Shown here one piece after another: positions 8,480 to 17,857 of a stretch of DNA of 64,000 nucleotides. Made by a program: the position numbers and the translations under genes. This DNA comes from Halospina denitrificans (GTDB taxonomy: Bacteria > Pseudomonadota > Gammaproteobacteria > Pseudomonadales > Oleiphilaceae). Every line of letters begins with the position of its first letter. Positions within the stretch are counted from its first letter, which is position 1. The notes below the pieces were generated by a model that searched no databases, was not told where the DNA came from, and saw nothing but the letters and a program-made list of their open reading frames with translations. Where the stretch lies: the NCBI RefSeq assembly GCF_004364635.1, contig NZ_SOAX01000006.1, positions 1 through 64,000 of the forward strand, given 5' to 3'.

Positions 8480-10269
8480 CAGAAGTCCTCCGCGCTCAGG
8501 CCCAGTTCATCCAGGATCTCCAGCAGGGGAGTGAGCTGCTGTTCCTCGTTTTCGTCCAGCGCGCGGCGCCAGATCATCCTGGCATCGTCTTTCTTGTCCA
8601 TGGCCCAGAGGACCCGTCCAAGATGGGCTGCAATCTCCACATCCGGAAGGATGTCATAGGCCTGTTTGAGATAATCCAGCGCCTTCTGGTTCTCGCCGAG
8701 GTGGTAGTGAACCCAGCCGGCACTGTCGAGGATGGCCGGGTTTTCCGGCTGGATTTCCAGCGCCTTCATGATCAGTTGCCTGGCTTCCCCGTAGCGTTCG
8801 GTGTGCACCGTCAGGGTGTACCCCAGCGCATTCAGGGCCACGGCATTGTTGGGTTCCTGCTCCAGGACGCCGCGCAGGTCGGCTTCCATGGCTTCGATCT
8901 GTCCCGCGCGCTCATGCAGCATGGCGCGGGCATAGCGGATGTCGGAGTTTTCCGGATGCTCAGACAGCGCGCTGTCGGCCACTGTCAGTGCCTCGTCATG
9001 CTCGCCCAGGTCAAGCAGCAGGTTGATCTCGAGAAGCCAGAGCCGCTCGCGCTGTTCCGGCAGCCGTGCGCGCAGGTTCTCGAGCTTGTTTCGCACACTG
9101 TCGAGTTCGCCCTGCTTTGCCTCCAGGAAACTGGCACGCGAGAGCGCGGAGAAGAAGTGGGAGCCCCCCTGGACCTGGCGATAATGGTGCAGGGCTTCGT
9201 TGGCGTTATTTTTATCGTCCGCGAGCCGACCCAAGTAGAAATGGGCTTCATTGGTGTGGAGACCCTCGGCGACAAGTTCCTGAAGCAGCGTTCTGGCCAC
9301 GCGGTTGTTGTCGTTCTCCAGGGCGACAAGCGCGCGTGACAGCTTCAGGCTCGAAGCTTCGGGGAAGCGCTCCATCAGTGACTGGAACTCGTCTTCCGCA
9401 GCCTGGAGCCGTCCGGCGTTGACCAGGATCCGCGCATAGAGGGTGCCCAGACGGCGGTTGTCCGGGAAGCGACGGGTCTGGCGACGCAGGTAATTGATGG
9501 CTTCCTCGTTGCGCTCAAGGTCGTAAAGCAGTTTGCCTTTCAGGGTGATGGCCGGCTGGAAATTGTCATGGCTTTCGAGAATGCCGTTGACCAGCGACAG
9601 TGATTCTTCCGTGTTGCCGGCGTTGTCGTTAAGCAGCGCCAGGCTGTAGGTGACGTCCGGTTGATCCGGATGGCGGTCATGAACTTCCCGGTAGAGTCGC
9701 AGCAGTTCCTGCTGTTGTTCCGGTTTCATGGCACGGGCCTGGGTCGCCAGGGTGTCGAACTGGGCGACTTCGCCCTGGGTGTAGAGGCGCTCCATGTACT
9801 GGATTGCCTGCTCAAACTCGTCGTTCTGCAGGGCACGCAGGGCAGCGATGCGCAGGGCCTGGGGTGCGTCGGGGTTGGCCTTCAGCCAGATGGCGGCGAT
9901 CTGGCGCTGGGCGTTGGTTGCGTTCAGGGCCTGGGCAATCTGCATGGCGCGGCGTATAACGCCTTCATCGCCGGTGTCCGCTGCCGCCTGGGTGTAGTTG
10001 ACGAGAGTGACGTCAAAGCGCCCGCGCTGCGCCGCCAGTTCCGCGCTCAGCAGGGCGAAGAGGACATCGGGCGGAAAGTCCCGATAACTGATCTCCTCCT
10101 CGTCCAGGGTCGCCTCGGCCACCTTGTCTTCCGTGCTTTTGTCCTCTTCGGTTGCAGGCTTGTCATCAGTGTCGGACGGCTTGGAAGGCTCCGTCATAAG
10201 ACCGGAACAGCCCACCATGAGGAAGGTGAGGCCCAGAACCGGCAGTAAGGCACATTGGTGTTTTCGCAT
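8479..10269 (-). CDS. Tetratricopeptide-repeat lipoprotein
   Basis: 596 residues. A signal peptide ends in a lipobox-like LMVGC (Cys21), so it is probably membrane-anchored on the periplasmic side. After a Ser/Thr/Asp/Glu-rich linker (about 22-60) the rest consists of helical TPR units, with clear ones near the C-terminus such as NNAVALNALGYTLTVHTERYGEARQLIMKALEIQPENPAILDSAGWV. Proteins of this kind commonly sit next to lolB in Pseudomonas relatives; the role is unknown, possibly scaffolding of envelope assembly. It is divergent from hemA across about 175 bp. Confidence 0.85.
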   Translation of the reverse strand: MRKHQCALLPVLGLTFLMVGCSGLMTEPSKPSDTDDKPATEEDKSTEDKVAEATLDEEEISYRDFPPDVLFALLSAELAAQRGRFDVTLVNYTQAAADTGDEGVIRRAMQIAQALNATNAQRQIAAIWLKANPDAPQALRIAALRALQNDEFEQAIQYMERLYTQGEVAQFDTLATQARAMKPEQQQELLRLYREVHDRHPDQPDVTYSLALLNDNAGNTEESLSLVNGILESHDNFQPAITLKGKLLYDLERNEEAINYLRRQTRRFPDNRRLGTLYARILVNAGRLQAAEDEFQSLMERFPEASSLKLSRALVALENDNNRVARTLLQELVAEGLHTNEAHFYLGRLADDKNNANEALHHYRQVQGGSHFFSALSRASFLEAKQGELDSVRNKLENLRARLPEQRERLWLLEINLLLDLGEHDEALTVADSALSEHPENSDIRYARAMLHERAGQIEAMEADLRGVLEQEPNNAVALNALGYTLTVHTERYGEARQLIMKALEIQPENPAILDSAGWVHYHLGENQKALDYLKQAYDILPDVEIAAHLGRVLWAMDKKDDARMIWRRALDENEEQQLTPLLEILDELGLSAEDF

Positions 10270-10444
10270 TTTGAATCCGTTGCTGGCGATGCGGTTACCC
10301 GCAGGCTTGTGATACTGGATTGACGCCTAATAATGGCACAGCTGGGAAGTCTTGCCCAACCTTGCGCCGCCAGTATCAGTAGCACTGCCCGGCGTTGGCC
10401 GTTACACTAGGCAGCGTGAAGGCAGAGGGCTCCGGGTAGCAGTT

Positions 10445-11785
10445 ATGGCGTTGTTGGTGCTTGGTATTAATCATCGCACGGCCAGTGTGGAAACACGCGA
10501 GCGCGTGGCTTTCCCGGACCGGGAACAGGCCTCGGCGTTGAGCAATGCCCTGCAGCTGCCCGGCGTGGCCGAGATAGCGCTGCTGTCCACCTGTAACCGT
10601 ACTGAACTCTACGTCTCCCACGAGGATGTCGGCGTTGAAAGCCTGATTGAATGGTGGGGCGCCTGGCTGGATTTGGATACGGAAAGCTTCCGGGATAATG
10701 TCTACAGTTATCATGGCCAGGAGGCGGTCCGGCATGTGATGCGGGTCGCCTGTGGCCTGGATTCCATGGTCCTGGGGGAGCCACAGGTTCTCGGGCAGCT
10801 CAAGGAAGCCTATTCGCTGGCGTTCGGCGCCGGCTCCACGGGCACCATTCTCTCCCGCCTGTTTGAATATGCTTTTTCAGTGGCCAAGCGGGTTCGCACG
10901 GATACCGCTATTGGCGAAAACCCTGTTTCAGTTGCCTATGCCGCGGTCTCGATGGCCCGGCACATCTTTTCGGACATGCGCGATAACACCGCGCTGCTGA
11001 TCGGCGCGGGCCAGACGGTGGAGCTGGTTGCCCAGCACCTCTATGAAGCGGGGGTCAGGGACATCGTAGTGGCCAACCGCTCCCTCGACCGGGCAGAGAT
11101 GGTTGCCTCGCGGTTCGGCGGCCGCTCGATAAGCCTGGCGGTTGTTCCGGACGAGTTGCCGGCGGCGGACATCGTGATCGCCTCCACGGGCAGTCAGCTC
11201 CCGATCCTCGGCAAGGGCGCGGTGGAAAAAGCAATCCGCAAGCGCAAGCACCGACCCGTGTTTATGGTGGATCTTGCGGTGCCACGGGATATTGAGCCGG
11301 AAGTGGGTCGGCTGGACGACGTCTTCCTCTATACCGTCGATGACCTTCATGGGGTCATCGAAGAAAACCGTCGTTCCCGGGAAGGCGCGGCCGAGGAAGC
11401 GGAAAACCTCATCCGCGAAGGGGCATCCGACTTCATGTACCAGCTGCGGGCCCTGGATGCGGTGGCCACGCTCAAGCAGTTCCGTGGCGAGATCGAGAAC
11501 GTGCGGGATGCGGAGCTGGACAAAGCACTGCGTTCGCTGGCATCCGGCGGCGATCCGGAAACCCTGCTGCGCAGCATGGCGCGCAGCCTCACCAACAAGT
11601 TTCTGCATCAGCCCACGGTGCAGGTGCGCAGGGCCACGGCGGAAGGCCGGATTGAGGTCACGGACTGGCTGCGTGAACTCCATGGTATTGAGGCCGCCGA
11701 ACACGCCAATGCAGCCGAAGTCGGCGACCAATCCAGTGAAACGCCCCAGGAAGAGCCCACAAGTGGTACCCGGAGCACTTCATGA
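10445..11785 (+). CDS. hemA: Glutamyl-tRNA reductase
   Basis: 446 residues from the ATG at 10445 ([23 protein letters not shown]). It reduces Glu-tRNA(Glu) to glutamate-1-semialdehyde, the first committed step of C5-pathway tetrapyrrole synthesis. The catalytic cysteine is Cys50 in STCNRTELY, the same number as in the E. coli enzyme. [20 protein letters not shown] and the NADPH site [14 protein letters not shown] follow. The last 30 or so residues form a polar tail without conserved features. The stop overlaps the prfA start by four bases (ATGA at 11782-11785). Confidence 0.97.
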   Translation: MALLVLGINHRTASVETRERVAFPDREQASALSNALQLPGVAEIALLSTCNRTELYVSHEDVGVESLIEWWGAWLDLDTESFRDNVYSYHGQEAVRHVMRVACGLDSMVLGEPQVLGQLKEAYSLAFGAGSTGTILSRLFEYAFSVAKRVRTDTAIGENPVSVAYAAVSMARHIFSDMRDNTALLIGAGQTVELVAQHLYEAGVRDIVVANRSLDRAEMVASRFGGRSISLAVVPDELPAADIVIASTGSQLPILGKGAVEKAIRKRKHRPVFMVDLAVPRDIEPEVGRLDDVFLYTVDDLHGVIEENRRSREGAAEEAENLIREGASDFMYQLRALDAVATLKQFRGEIENVRDAELDKALRSLASGGDPETLLRSMARSLTNKFLHQPTVQVRRATAEGRIEVTDWLRELHGIEAAEHANAAEVGDQSSETPQEEPTSGTRSTS

Positions 11786-12873
11786 AGGATTCCATAGCCC
11801 GGCGGCTCGACCGCCTGGTTGAGCGCCACGAGGAAATCAGCGCGCTGCTTGCCGACCCCGCCACCATCGGGGACCAGAAACAGTTCCGCGAGCTTTCCCA
11901 GGAATACGCGGAAATCGAGCCGGTGGTGGCGCATTACCAGCAGTACCGCAAGGTTCAGGAGGACCTGTCCGACGCGCAGTCACTGATGCGCGATGGGGAT
12001 CCGGATATGCGCGCCATGGCAGAAGACGAGGTTGCCGCCAGCGAAGCCCGTCTGACGGAGCTCGATGCGGAGCTCCAACGCCTGATGCTACCGAAGGACC
12101 CCAATGAGAACAACAATGCCTACCTCGAGATCCGCGCGGGTGCGGGTGGTGACGAGGCGGCGCTGTTTGCGGGGGATCTTTTCCGCATGTACGGACGCTA
12201 TGCCGAGAACCGGGGCTGGCGGGTCAGTGTCCTGAGCCAGAGCGAGGGCGAGCACGGCGGCTACAAGGAACTGATCGCACTGGTGGAGGGCAACGGTGTC
12301 TACGGGCGCCTGCGGTTTGAGTCCGGCGGTCATCGGGTACAGCGGGTTCCGGAAACCGAATCCCAGGGCCGCATCCACACCTCCGCCTGCACCGTGGCGG
12401 TCCTGCCCGAGGTGGACGCGCCGGATGAGATCAGCATCGACAAGAACGACCTGCGTGTGGATACCTTCCGCTCCTCCGGGGCCGGCGGGCAGCACGTGAA
12501 CACCACTGATTCCGCCATCCGCATCACCCATATTCCCACAGGCATGGTGGTTGAATGCCAGCAGGAACGTTCCCAGCACAAGAACCGGGACCGGGCCATG
12601 GCTTTCCTGCAGTCCAGGCTTGAGCAGGCGGAGCGCGAGAGGCTGGCAACCGAGGAGGCGGATACCCGCCGCAATCTGGTCGGCAGTGGTGATCGCTCCG
12701 AACGCATCCGCACCTATAACTTTCCCCAGGGCCGAGTCACGGATCACCGCATCAACCTGACCCTCTATCGGCTTGAGGACGTGGTCGAAGGTAACCTGGA
12801 CATGATTATTGATCCCCTGCTTCAGGAGCATCAGGCTGAGCAGCTGGAGGCACTGGGAGCCGAAACGGCATGA
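11782..12873 (+). CDS. prfA: Peptide chain release factor 1
   Basis: 363 residues. It recognises UAA and UAG stop codons and triggers peptide release. The GGQ motif lies near residue 235 in [20 protein letters not shown]; its glutamine is the PrmC methylation target. The stop-codon selectivity tripeptide PxT is PET here ([19 protein letters not shown]), where E. coli has PAT. Four-base overlaps join it to hemA upstream and prmC downstream, so the whole set should be translationally coupled. Confidence 0.97.
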   Translation: MKDSIARRLDRLVERHEEISALLADPATIGDQKQFRELSQEYAEIEPVVAHYQQYRKVQEDLSDAQSLMRDGDPDMRAMAEDEVAASEARLTELDAELQRLMLPKDPNENNNAYLEIRAGAGGDEAALFAGDLFRMYGRYAENRGWRVSVLSQSEGEHGGYKELIALVEGNGVYGRLRFESGGHRVQRVPETESQGRIHTSACTVAVLPEVDAPDEISIDKNDLRVDTFRSSGAGGQHVNTTDSAIRITHIPTGMVVECQQERSQHKNRDRAMAFLQSRLEQAERERLATEEADTRRNLVGSGDRSERIRTYNFPQGRVTDHRINLTLYRLEDVVEGNLDMIIDPLLQEHQAEQLEALGAETA

Positions 12874-13733
12874 GGGAAGGAGACACGATCGAAAGCCTGC
12901 TGGCGGATGCAACCGAAAGCCTGGAAGGCTCCGGAACCGCCACACCCCGACTGGATGCGGAACTGCTTCTTTGCCACCAACTGGACTGCACCCGCACCCG
13001 CTTTATGACGTGGCCGGAACAGAAGGTCAGTCCTGAGGATTCCGAGGCATATCGGGCGCTGGTTGTGAAACGGTGCGAAGGGTTGCCCATTGCCTATATC
13101 ACGGGCGAAAGCGAGTTCTGGTCCCTGCCACTTGCCACCTCGCCGGACACCCTGATTCCCCGCCAGGATACCGAGACCCTGGTTGAACAGGCCCTGTTGC
13201 TGCCGCTCCCCGACGATGCACGGGTCCTGGACCTGGGCACCGGAACCGGGGCGGTTGCGCTGGCACTGGGGAGTGAGCGCTATGGCTGGGACGTAACCGG
13301 CAGTGACGCCTCGCCCGCCGCCATCGCTCTGGCACGCCGCAACGGGGAGGCTCTGGGGCTGCCCGGGGTGACCTTTGTGGAAAGCGACTGGTTCAGCGAT
13401 CTTGAACCGGGCCGCTGGGACCTGATCGTCTCCAACCCGCCCTATGTGGCCGAAGGCGATGAACACCTTGAGCAGGGCGACCTGCGCTTCGAGCCCCATT
13501 CCGCCCTGGTTGCCGGCGCGGATGGCCTGGATGCGATACGCCTAATTGCCCGTGAGGCCCCCGCACACATTAATCCCTGGGGCTGGCTGCTCCTTGAACA
13601 CGGTTATGAACAGGCAGAGGCCGTTGTCGATCTCCTGGGCGAGGCCGGTTTCCGCGACCTGTTCAGCCGCCGCGATCTCACCGGCCGCTTCCGGGTCACG
13701 GGCGGACGCTGGCCCGGAGGCGGCGCCTCGTGA
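12870..13733 (+). CDS. prmC: Release factor glutamine methyltransferase PrmC
   Basis: 287 residues, overlapping the prfA stop (ATGA at 12870-12873). It methylates the glutamine of the GGQ loop in RF1 and RF2. The SAM-binding motif [16 protein letters not shown] and the catalytic NPPY motif in [25 protein letters not shown] are intact; the N-terminal helical domain carries the usual AELLLCHQL-type sequence. Its two substrates, prfA (adjacent) and prfB (near 52 kb), are both in this window. Confidence 0.96.
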   Translation: MREGDTIESLLADATESLEGSGTATPRLDAELLLCHQLDCTRTRFMTWPEQKVSPEDSEAYRALVVKRCEGLPIAYITGESEFWSLPLATSPDTLIPRQDTETLVEQALLLPLPDDARVLDLGTGTGAVALALGSERYGWDVTGSDASPAAIALARRNGEALGLPGVTFVESDWFSDLEPGRWDLIVSNPPYVAEGDEHLEQGDLRFEPHSALVAGADGLDAIRLIAREAPAHINPWGWLLLEHGYEQAEAVVDLLGEAGFRDLFSRRDLTGRFRVTGGRWPGGGAS

Positions 13734-14485
13734 GCCCGCTCACCGACGACGACCTCCAGCGCTACAGCCGCCAGATCCTGATGCCTGAATTCGACATCGC
13801 CGGCCAGCAGGCCCTCGCCGACAGCCGCATCCTGGTCGTCGGCGCCGGCGGCCTCGGCTGCCCCGTCGTCCTCTACCTGGCCGGCGCCGGTGTTGGCCAT
13901 ATCCACGTCATCGACGACGACAGGGTGGAACTCGCCAACCTCCAACGCCAGATCGCCTTCACCATGGACGACCTGGACCACCCCAAAGCCACAGCCCTGG
14001 CCAACCGCGCCAGGGCCCTGAATCCCGGCGCCAACGTCACCGCCGAAACCGCCCGAGCCGACCCCCAATGGCTCGGCCTCAACCTCGGCGAATACGACCT
14101 CGTCCTGGACGCCACCGACAACTTCAACACCCGCTTCGCCATCAACCAGGCCTCCGTCGCCTCCGGCGTCCCCCTCGTCTCCGGCGCCGCCATCCGAGCC
14201 GAAGGCCAGATCGCCGTCTTCGACCCCAGAGACAAAAACTCCCCCTGCTACCAATGCCTCTACGCCGACGTCGGCGAAGCCACCCTCAGCTGCTCCGAAA
14301 CCGGGGTCCTCGGCCCCCTCGTCGGCATGATCGGCACCACCCAGGCCATGGAAGCCATCAAACTCCTCGCCAACGTCGGCGCCCCCCTAACCGGCCGCCT
14401 CCTGATCCTCGACGCCTGGCGCATGCACTGGCGAGAAATGAAAATCCCACCGGACCCCCAATGCAAAGTCTGCGGCAACTCCTGA
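13730..14485 (+). CDS. moeB: ThiF/MoeB-family sulfur-carrier adenylyltransferase
   Basis: 251 residues from a GTG overlapping the prmC stop (GTGA at 13730-13733). MoeB adenylates the C-terminus of MoaD for molybdopterin synthesis; ThiF and HesA homologues act on other sulfur carriers. The nucleotide motif GAGGLGCPV, the DDDRVELANLQRQ loop, the CSETGVLGPLVG region with the conserved cysteine, and two zinc-binding pairs (CYQC and CKVC) are present. No rhodanese domain is attached. The hemA-prfA-prmC-moeB order favours moeB. Codons are unusually C-ending (by hand about 312 C against 174 G over 13741-14460), part of a skewed tract extending into the facing gene. Confidence 0.9.
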   Translation: MSPLTDDDLQRYSRQILMPEFDIAGQQALADSRILVVGAGGLGCPVVLYLAGAGVGHIHVIDDDRVELANLQRQIAFTMDDLDHPKATALANRARALNPGANVTAETARADPQWLGLNLGEYDLVLDATDNFNTRFAINQASVASGVPLVSGAAIRAEGQIAVFDPRDKNSPCYQCLYADVGEATLSCSETGVLGPLVGMIGTTQAMEAIKLLANVGAPLTGRLLILDAWRMHWREMKIPPDPQCKVCGNS

Positions 14486-14506
14486 AGCGGTAACTCGTAG
14501 CTTGAG

Positions 14507-14617
14507 GGAGTCGGGCAGGTGCGTCTTTCCGGGAAGCTCCGGAGCCATGGATGGCGGAGGGCAGCCTACAGGGACGTACTAGTGGCGGTTCCCGGAAAGA
14601 CGCACCTGCCCGACTCC
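14507..14617 (+). repeat. Palindromic loop element, copy 2 (29-bp arms, 53-nt core)
   Basis: Arms 14507-14535 and 14589-14617 are perfect reverse complements (29 bp). The core 14536-14588 is again 53 nt and identical over the first 30 nt to the copies at 4356 and 51711. It lies between the converging moeB and phr genes. Beyond the arms, 14477-14490 (end of moeB) and 14636-14649 (end of phr) are inverted repeats matching 12 of 14 bases and containing both stop codons, which looks like a decayed outer part of the same palindrome. Confidence 0.9.
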
Positions 14618-14640
14618 TGCACCAATACCCAAAAGCTGCT

Positions 14641-16032
14641 TCAGGACTTGGATAACGCCTGAAACCGAGCAATCGCCTCCTTCCGACTCTCCTTCAAATC
14701 CACAATAGGCCCCGGATACCCCCGAACCCCACCATTCGGATTAAACAATGCCTTGCCCTCAAGATGCCCAATCTCCGGCACATACCGCCGAATAAAAGCC
14801 CCCTCCGGATCAAACCGCTCACTCTGCGTCACCGGATTGAAAATCCGGAAGTAGGGCGCCGCGTCAGTCCCCGTCGACGCACTCCACTGCCACCCCCCAT
14901 TATTCGACGGCAAATACCCATCCACCAAAGACCGCATGAAATACCGCTCCCCCAAACGCCAGTCAATAAACAGATTCTTGGTCAGGAACATCGCCGTCAC
15001 CATCCGCAACCGGTTGTGCATCCACCCCGTTTCATTCAGCTGCCGCATGGCCGCATCCACAATCGGTATCCCCGTGCGCCCCTCACACCAGGCATCAAAA
15101 GCCTCACCCGGCTCATTCCATACCAACGCGTCCGTCTCCGTCTTGAACGGACGGTGCTTCGACAGCCGCGGAAAGTGCACCATCAGCTGGATGTAGAAAT
15201 CCCGCCAGGCGATCTCGTTCAACCAGGTTCGACCCGCCTCCGGCCGCCGGCTTTCACGGATGGCCTCAAGCCCCTTGATTACGCATTGGCGCGGAGAGAG
15301 CACACCAAGGGCGAGGTAGGGCGAGATGATGCTGGTGCCGTTCAGGGCCGGGAAGTCCCTGTTGTTGCCATAGGATGCCATGCGCTCATGAAGGAAGCGC
15401 TCAAGCTTCTCGTGCGCGACCCTCTCCCCCGGCGCCACCCAGTGCGCTTTCTCCGTACGCCACTCACTCAGCTCCGGAATGGCGGGACGCTCAACCGGTT
15501 CAGCCTGGGGCGCGGGACGGGGATGCAGGCTGGGCGGGTTCTCGTCGATCCACTGCCACCAGCGGCGGGAATAGGGCGTGAACACCGTGTAGGGGGTGCC
15601 ACCGCCTGTATAGAGCGCACGGACGGGAACCACCGTCTGGTCCCGGTAAATATGGAACCCGATGCCGGATGGTTCGAGCCAGTGCTTGAGCCGGTGATCG
15701 CGGTTGCGCTCGTTGACCGCGTACTCCTCATTGCAGTGGACAGCCTGTGCGCCGATCTCGCGGCAGAGCTCAAGCAGGGCGTCATCGGTGTCGGAAAAGC
15801 GTGCCAGTGTGCGGATGTGCAGGGGAATACCCAGGCTGGCCAGATCGTCCGCCAACCTGTCCAGGCTGCGCAGCATCAGGTCCGTCCGAGCCGGGGACCA
15901 GTCGTGTTCCCGCCACTGGTCCGGCGTGGGCAGGAAACAGGCCTCAACCTTCTCCCCCTGGTGCATGGCGGCGGTCAGTGCCGGATTATCGGCAAGGCGA
16001 AGGTCGTTGCGGAACCAGATCAGCTGAGTCAC
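14641..16032 (-). CDS. phrB: Deoxyribodipyrimidine photolyase (CPD, class I)
   Basis: 463 residues from a GTG at 16032 (V-TQLIWFRNDLRLADNPAL) preceded by CAGGA; the longer open frame adds an unlikely N-terminus. Blue light drives FADH-dependent reversal of cyclobutane pyrimidine dimers. The N-terminal alpha/beta antenna domain (about 1-135) is followed by the helical FAD domain with WLNEIAWRDFYIQLM, GIPIVDAAMRQLNETGWMHNR and NNGGWQWSASTGTDAAPYFRIFNP. The last ~500 bp are G-rich on the coding strand whereas the 5' part is C-rich, the reverse of what one codon bias would give; see the skew finding. It converges with moeB. Confidence 0.95.
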   Translation of the reverse strand: MTQLIWFRNDLRLADNPALTAAMHQGEKVEACFLPTPDQWREHDWSPARTDLMLRSLDRLADDLASLGIPLHIRTLARFSDTDDALLELCREIGAQAVHCNEEYAVNERNRDHRLKHWLEPSGIGFHIYRDQTVVPVRALYTGGGTPYTVFTPYSRRWWQWIDENPPSLHPRPAPQAEPVERPAIPELSEWRTEKAHWVAPGERVAHEKLERFLHERMASYGNNRDFPALNGTSIISPYLALGVLSPRQCVIKGLEAIRESRRPEAGRTWLNEIAWRDFYIQLMVHFPRLSKHRPFKTETDALVWNEPGEAFDAWCEGRTGIPIVDAAMRQLNETGWMHNRLRMVTAMFLTKNLFIDWRLGERYFMRSLVDGYLPSNNGGWQWSASTGTDAAPYFRIFNPVTQSERFDPEGAFIRRYVPEIGHLEGKALFNPNGGVRGYPGPIVDLKESRKEAIARFQALSKS

Positions 16033-16179
16033 GGCGCGTCCTGTTGATTGAAAAGGGTAGTGATGTGTTCGCTGCAGGGGCTCCTTTGGATTATAGTGAT
16101 TGTCCAAAATATTCAGGAGTTGCTCGCACCATGGAGCACATCTTCGGCTAGGCCGGGGACGGAATAGACGGATCGATCA

Positions 16180-16488
16180 ATGAATCCACTGGACTGGCTG
16201 ACACTGGATAACCTCATCCTCCTGGTGGCGAACAATTCCCATTGCATGGAAGAACCCGAGCCCTTCGTCTTTCTTCAGCAGTTCGGGGCCTCGTCGGTGG
16301 ACCTTCAGCTGTCGTTCCGGCTCCGGCGGGAGGATGTGTGAGAGTTGCGCTCGAATATGCTGTTTGCCATCAAGGCGGCGTTTGACCGCGCAGGCATTGA
16401 GATTCCGTTCCCACATACCACACTTTACGCTGGCCAGCATTCGGACCCGATTCCCGTGTCGGTACAGCACAATCAGGACAAGTCATGA
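16180..16488 (+). pseudogene. Remnant of an MscS-family mechanosensitive channel gene (C-terminal part)
   Basis: One reading frame from 16180 to the stop at 16486-16488 encodes about 100 residues resembling the cytoplasmic C-terminus of MscS-type channels: EEPEPFVFLQQFGASSVDLQLSF, then [25 protein letters not shown]. An in-frame TGA at 16339-16341 interrupts it where the family usually has an arginine (DV-stop-ELRSN), consistent with a CGA-to-TGA change. The membrane domain is gone; an in-frame TAG at 16165 closes the frame upstream. The final TGA overlaps the next start (ATGA at 16485-16488), so the channel was once the first gene of the RimK cluster. A mini-frame MEHIFG-stop at 16131-16151 could be what is left of its N-terminus. 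Confidence 0.75.
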
Positions 16489-16943
16489 CAGACAGCGACA
16501 AGGCGGATGAGCGATACTGGCTCGGTTGGCGGGAATGGGTGGCACTCCCGGATCTGGGCATTCCACGGCTGCGTGCCAAAGTGGATACCGGAGCCCGAAC
16601 ATCCTGCCTGCACACCTTTGATCTGGAAGCCTATGAAGGGGAGGGTGGGCGCAGGGTCCGGTTCCGGATCCACCCCAGCCGCAAGCGCCTGGATTGGGTC
16701 ATCGATTGCGACGCCCCCCTTCTGGACGAACGGGTCGTGACGGATTCCGGGGGCCACCGGGAGATGCGCTTTGTGATCGAAACACGGATCTGGATCGGGG
16801 CGGAGTGCTGGCCCATTGAAATGACTCTGACCAATCGGGATACCATGCGCTTCCGTATGCTGTTGGGTCGAACCGCCATGGCTGGAGGTATCTGCGTTGA
16901 TCCTGCTGCCTCGTTTCTGGCTGGAAAACCGCGTGAGGAGTAA
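16485..16943 (+). CDS. RimB-like retropepsin / 'ATP-dependent zinc protease' family protein
   Basis: 152 residues, the usual size for this family (PF05618 type). The aspartic-protease-like motif [13 protein letters not shown] near residue 30 holds the D-T-G triad; a second hydrophobic-Gly element (MLLGRTAM) lies near the end, as in retropepsin folds. Family members next to rimK (RimB) cleave poly-glutamate tails added by RimK to ribosomal protein S6. It starts within the stop codon of the dead channel gene and is followed 3 bp later by the RimK-type ligase, so it shares their transcript. Confidence 0.85.
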   Translation: MTDSDKADERYWLGWREWVALPDLGIPRLRAKVDTGARTSCLHTFDLEAYEGEGGRRVRFRIHPSRKRLDWVIDCDAPLLDERVVTDSGGHREMRFVIETRIWIGAECWPIEMTLTNRDTMRFRMLLGRTAMAGGICVDPAASFLAGKPREE

Positions 16944-16946
16944 TCC

Positions 16947-17855
16947 ATGAGAATTGCAATCATGTCGCGCAACAAGCGTCTCTATTCCACTCGCCGGATG
17001 GTCGAGGAGGCAAAGAAACGTGATCACGATGTGCAGGTGCTTGATTTCCTGCACTGTTACATGAACATCACGCCGGCCAGCCCCACCATGCATTACCGTG
17101 GTGAAAAGTTACCGGAATTTGACGTGGTGATTCCCCGGATCGGGGCCTCGGTTACATTCTATGGCGCTGCTGTGTTGCGTCAGTTTGAGATGATGGGGGT
17201 TTTTCCAGCCAACGAATCCGTGGCCATCACCCGCTCCCGGGACAAGCTGCGCTCGCTCCAGCTTCTGGGCCGCAAGGGTTTGGGGATGCCGATTACGGGC
17301 TTTGCGAGCAAGCCGGACGATGTGCCCGACCTGATCCGGATGGTTGGCGGCACGCCCGTGGTCATCAAACTGCTGGAAGGAACCCAGGGTATCGGTGTGG
17401 TGCTGGCCGAGACCCGCAAGGCTGCCGAGAGTGTCATCGAGGCGTTCATGGGCCTGAAGGCGGATATCCTGGTCCAGGAGTACATCAAGGAATCCGCGGG
17501 GGCCGACATCCGTTGCTTTGTCATCGGCGATAAGGTGATCGCGGCCATGAAACGCCAGGCGGGGGAAGGCGAGTTCCGCTCCAACCTGCACCGGGGTGGG
17601 CAGGCCTCGCTGGTTCGGATTACGCCTACGGAACGCAAGACCGCAGTGGCAGCCGCCAAGGCCATGGGCCTGAATATCGCCGGTGTTGACCTGCTGCGCT
17701 CGAGTCGCGGGCCCCTGATCATGGAGGTGAATTCCTCGCCGGGACTCCAGGGCATTGAAGCGGCAACCAACAAGAACGTCGCGGGCATGATCATCGAGTT
17801 CATCGAGAAGCGGGCCAAGCCCTGGCAGACCGCGACCAAAGGGGCCAGGGGCTGA
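16947..17855 (+). CDS. rimK: RimK-family alpha-L-glutamate ligase (ATP-grasp)
   Basis: 302 residues, matching E. coli RimK (300). RimK adds glutamates to the C-terminus of S6 and can make poly-alpha-glutamate. ATP-grasp features are visible: [20 protein letters not shown] (lysine and glycine-rich loop), [29 protein letters not shown], and the metal-binding [14 protein letters not shown]. The N-terminal domain has [25 protein letters not shown] as in RimK. It lies 3 bp after the RimB-like gene and 2 bp before an aspartoacylase-type hydrolase. Confidence 0.95.
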   Translation: MRIAIMSRNKRLYSTRRMVEEAKKRDHDVQVLDFLHCYMNITPASPTMHYRGEKLPEFDVVIPRIGASVTFYGAAVLRQFEMMGVFPANESVAITRSRDKLRSLQLLGRKGLGMPITGFASKPDDVPDLIRMVGGTPVVIKLLEGTQGIGVVLAETRKAAESVIEAFMGLKADILVQEYIKESAGADIRCFVIGDKVIAAMKRQAGEGEFRSNLHRGGQASLVRITPTERKTAVAAAKAMGLNIAGVDLLRSSRGPLIMEVNSSPGLQGIEAATNKNVAGMIIEFIEKRAKPWQTATKGARG

Positions 17856-17857
17856 CC

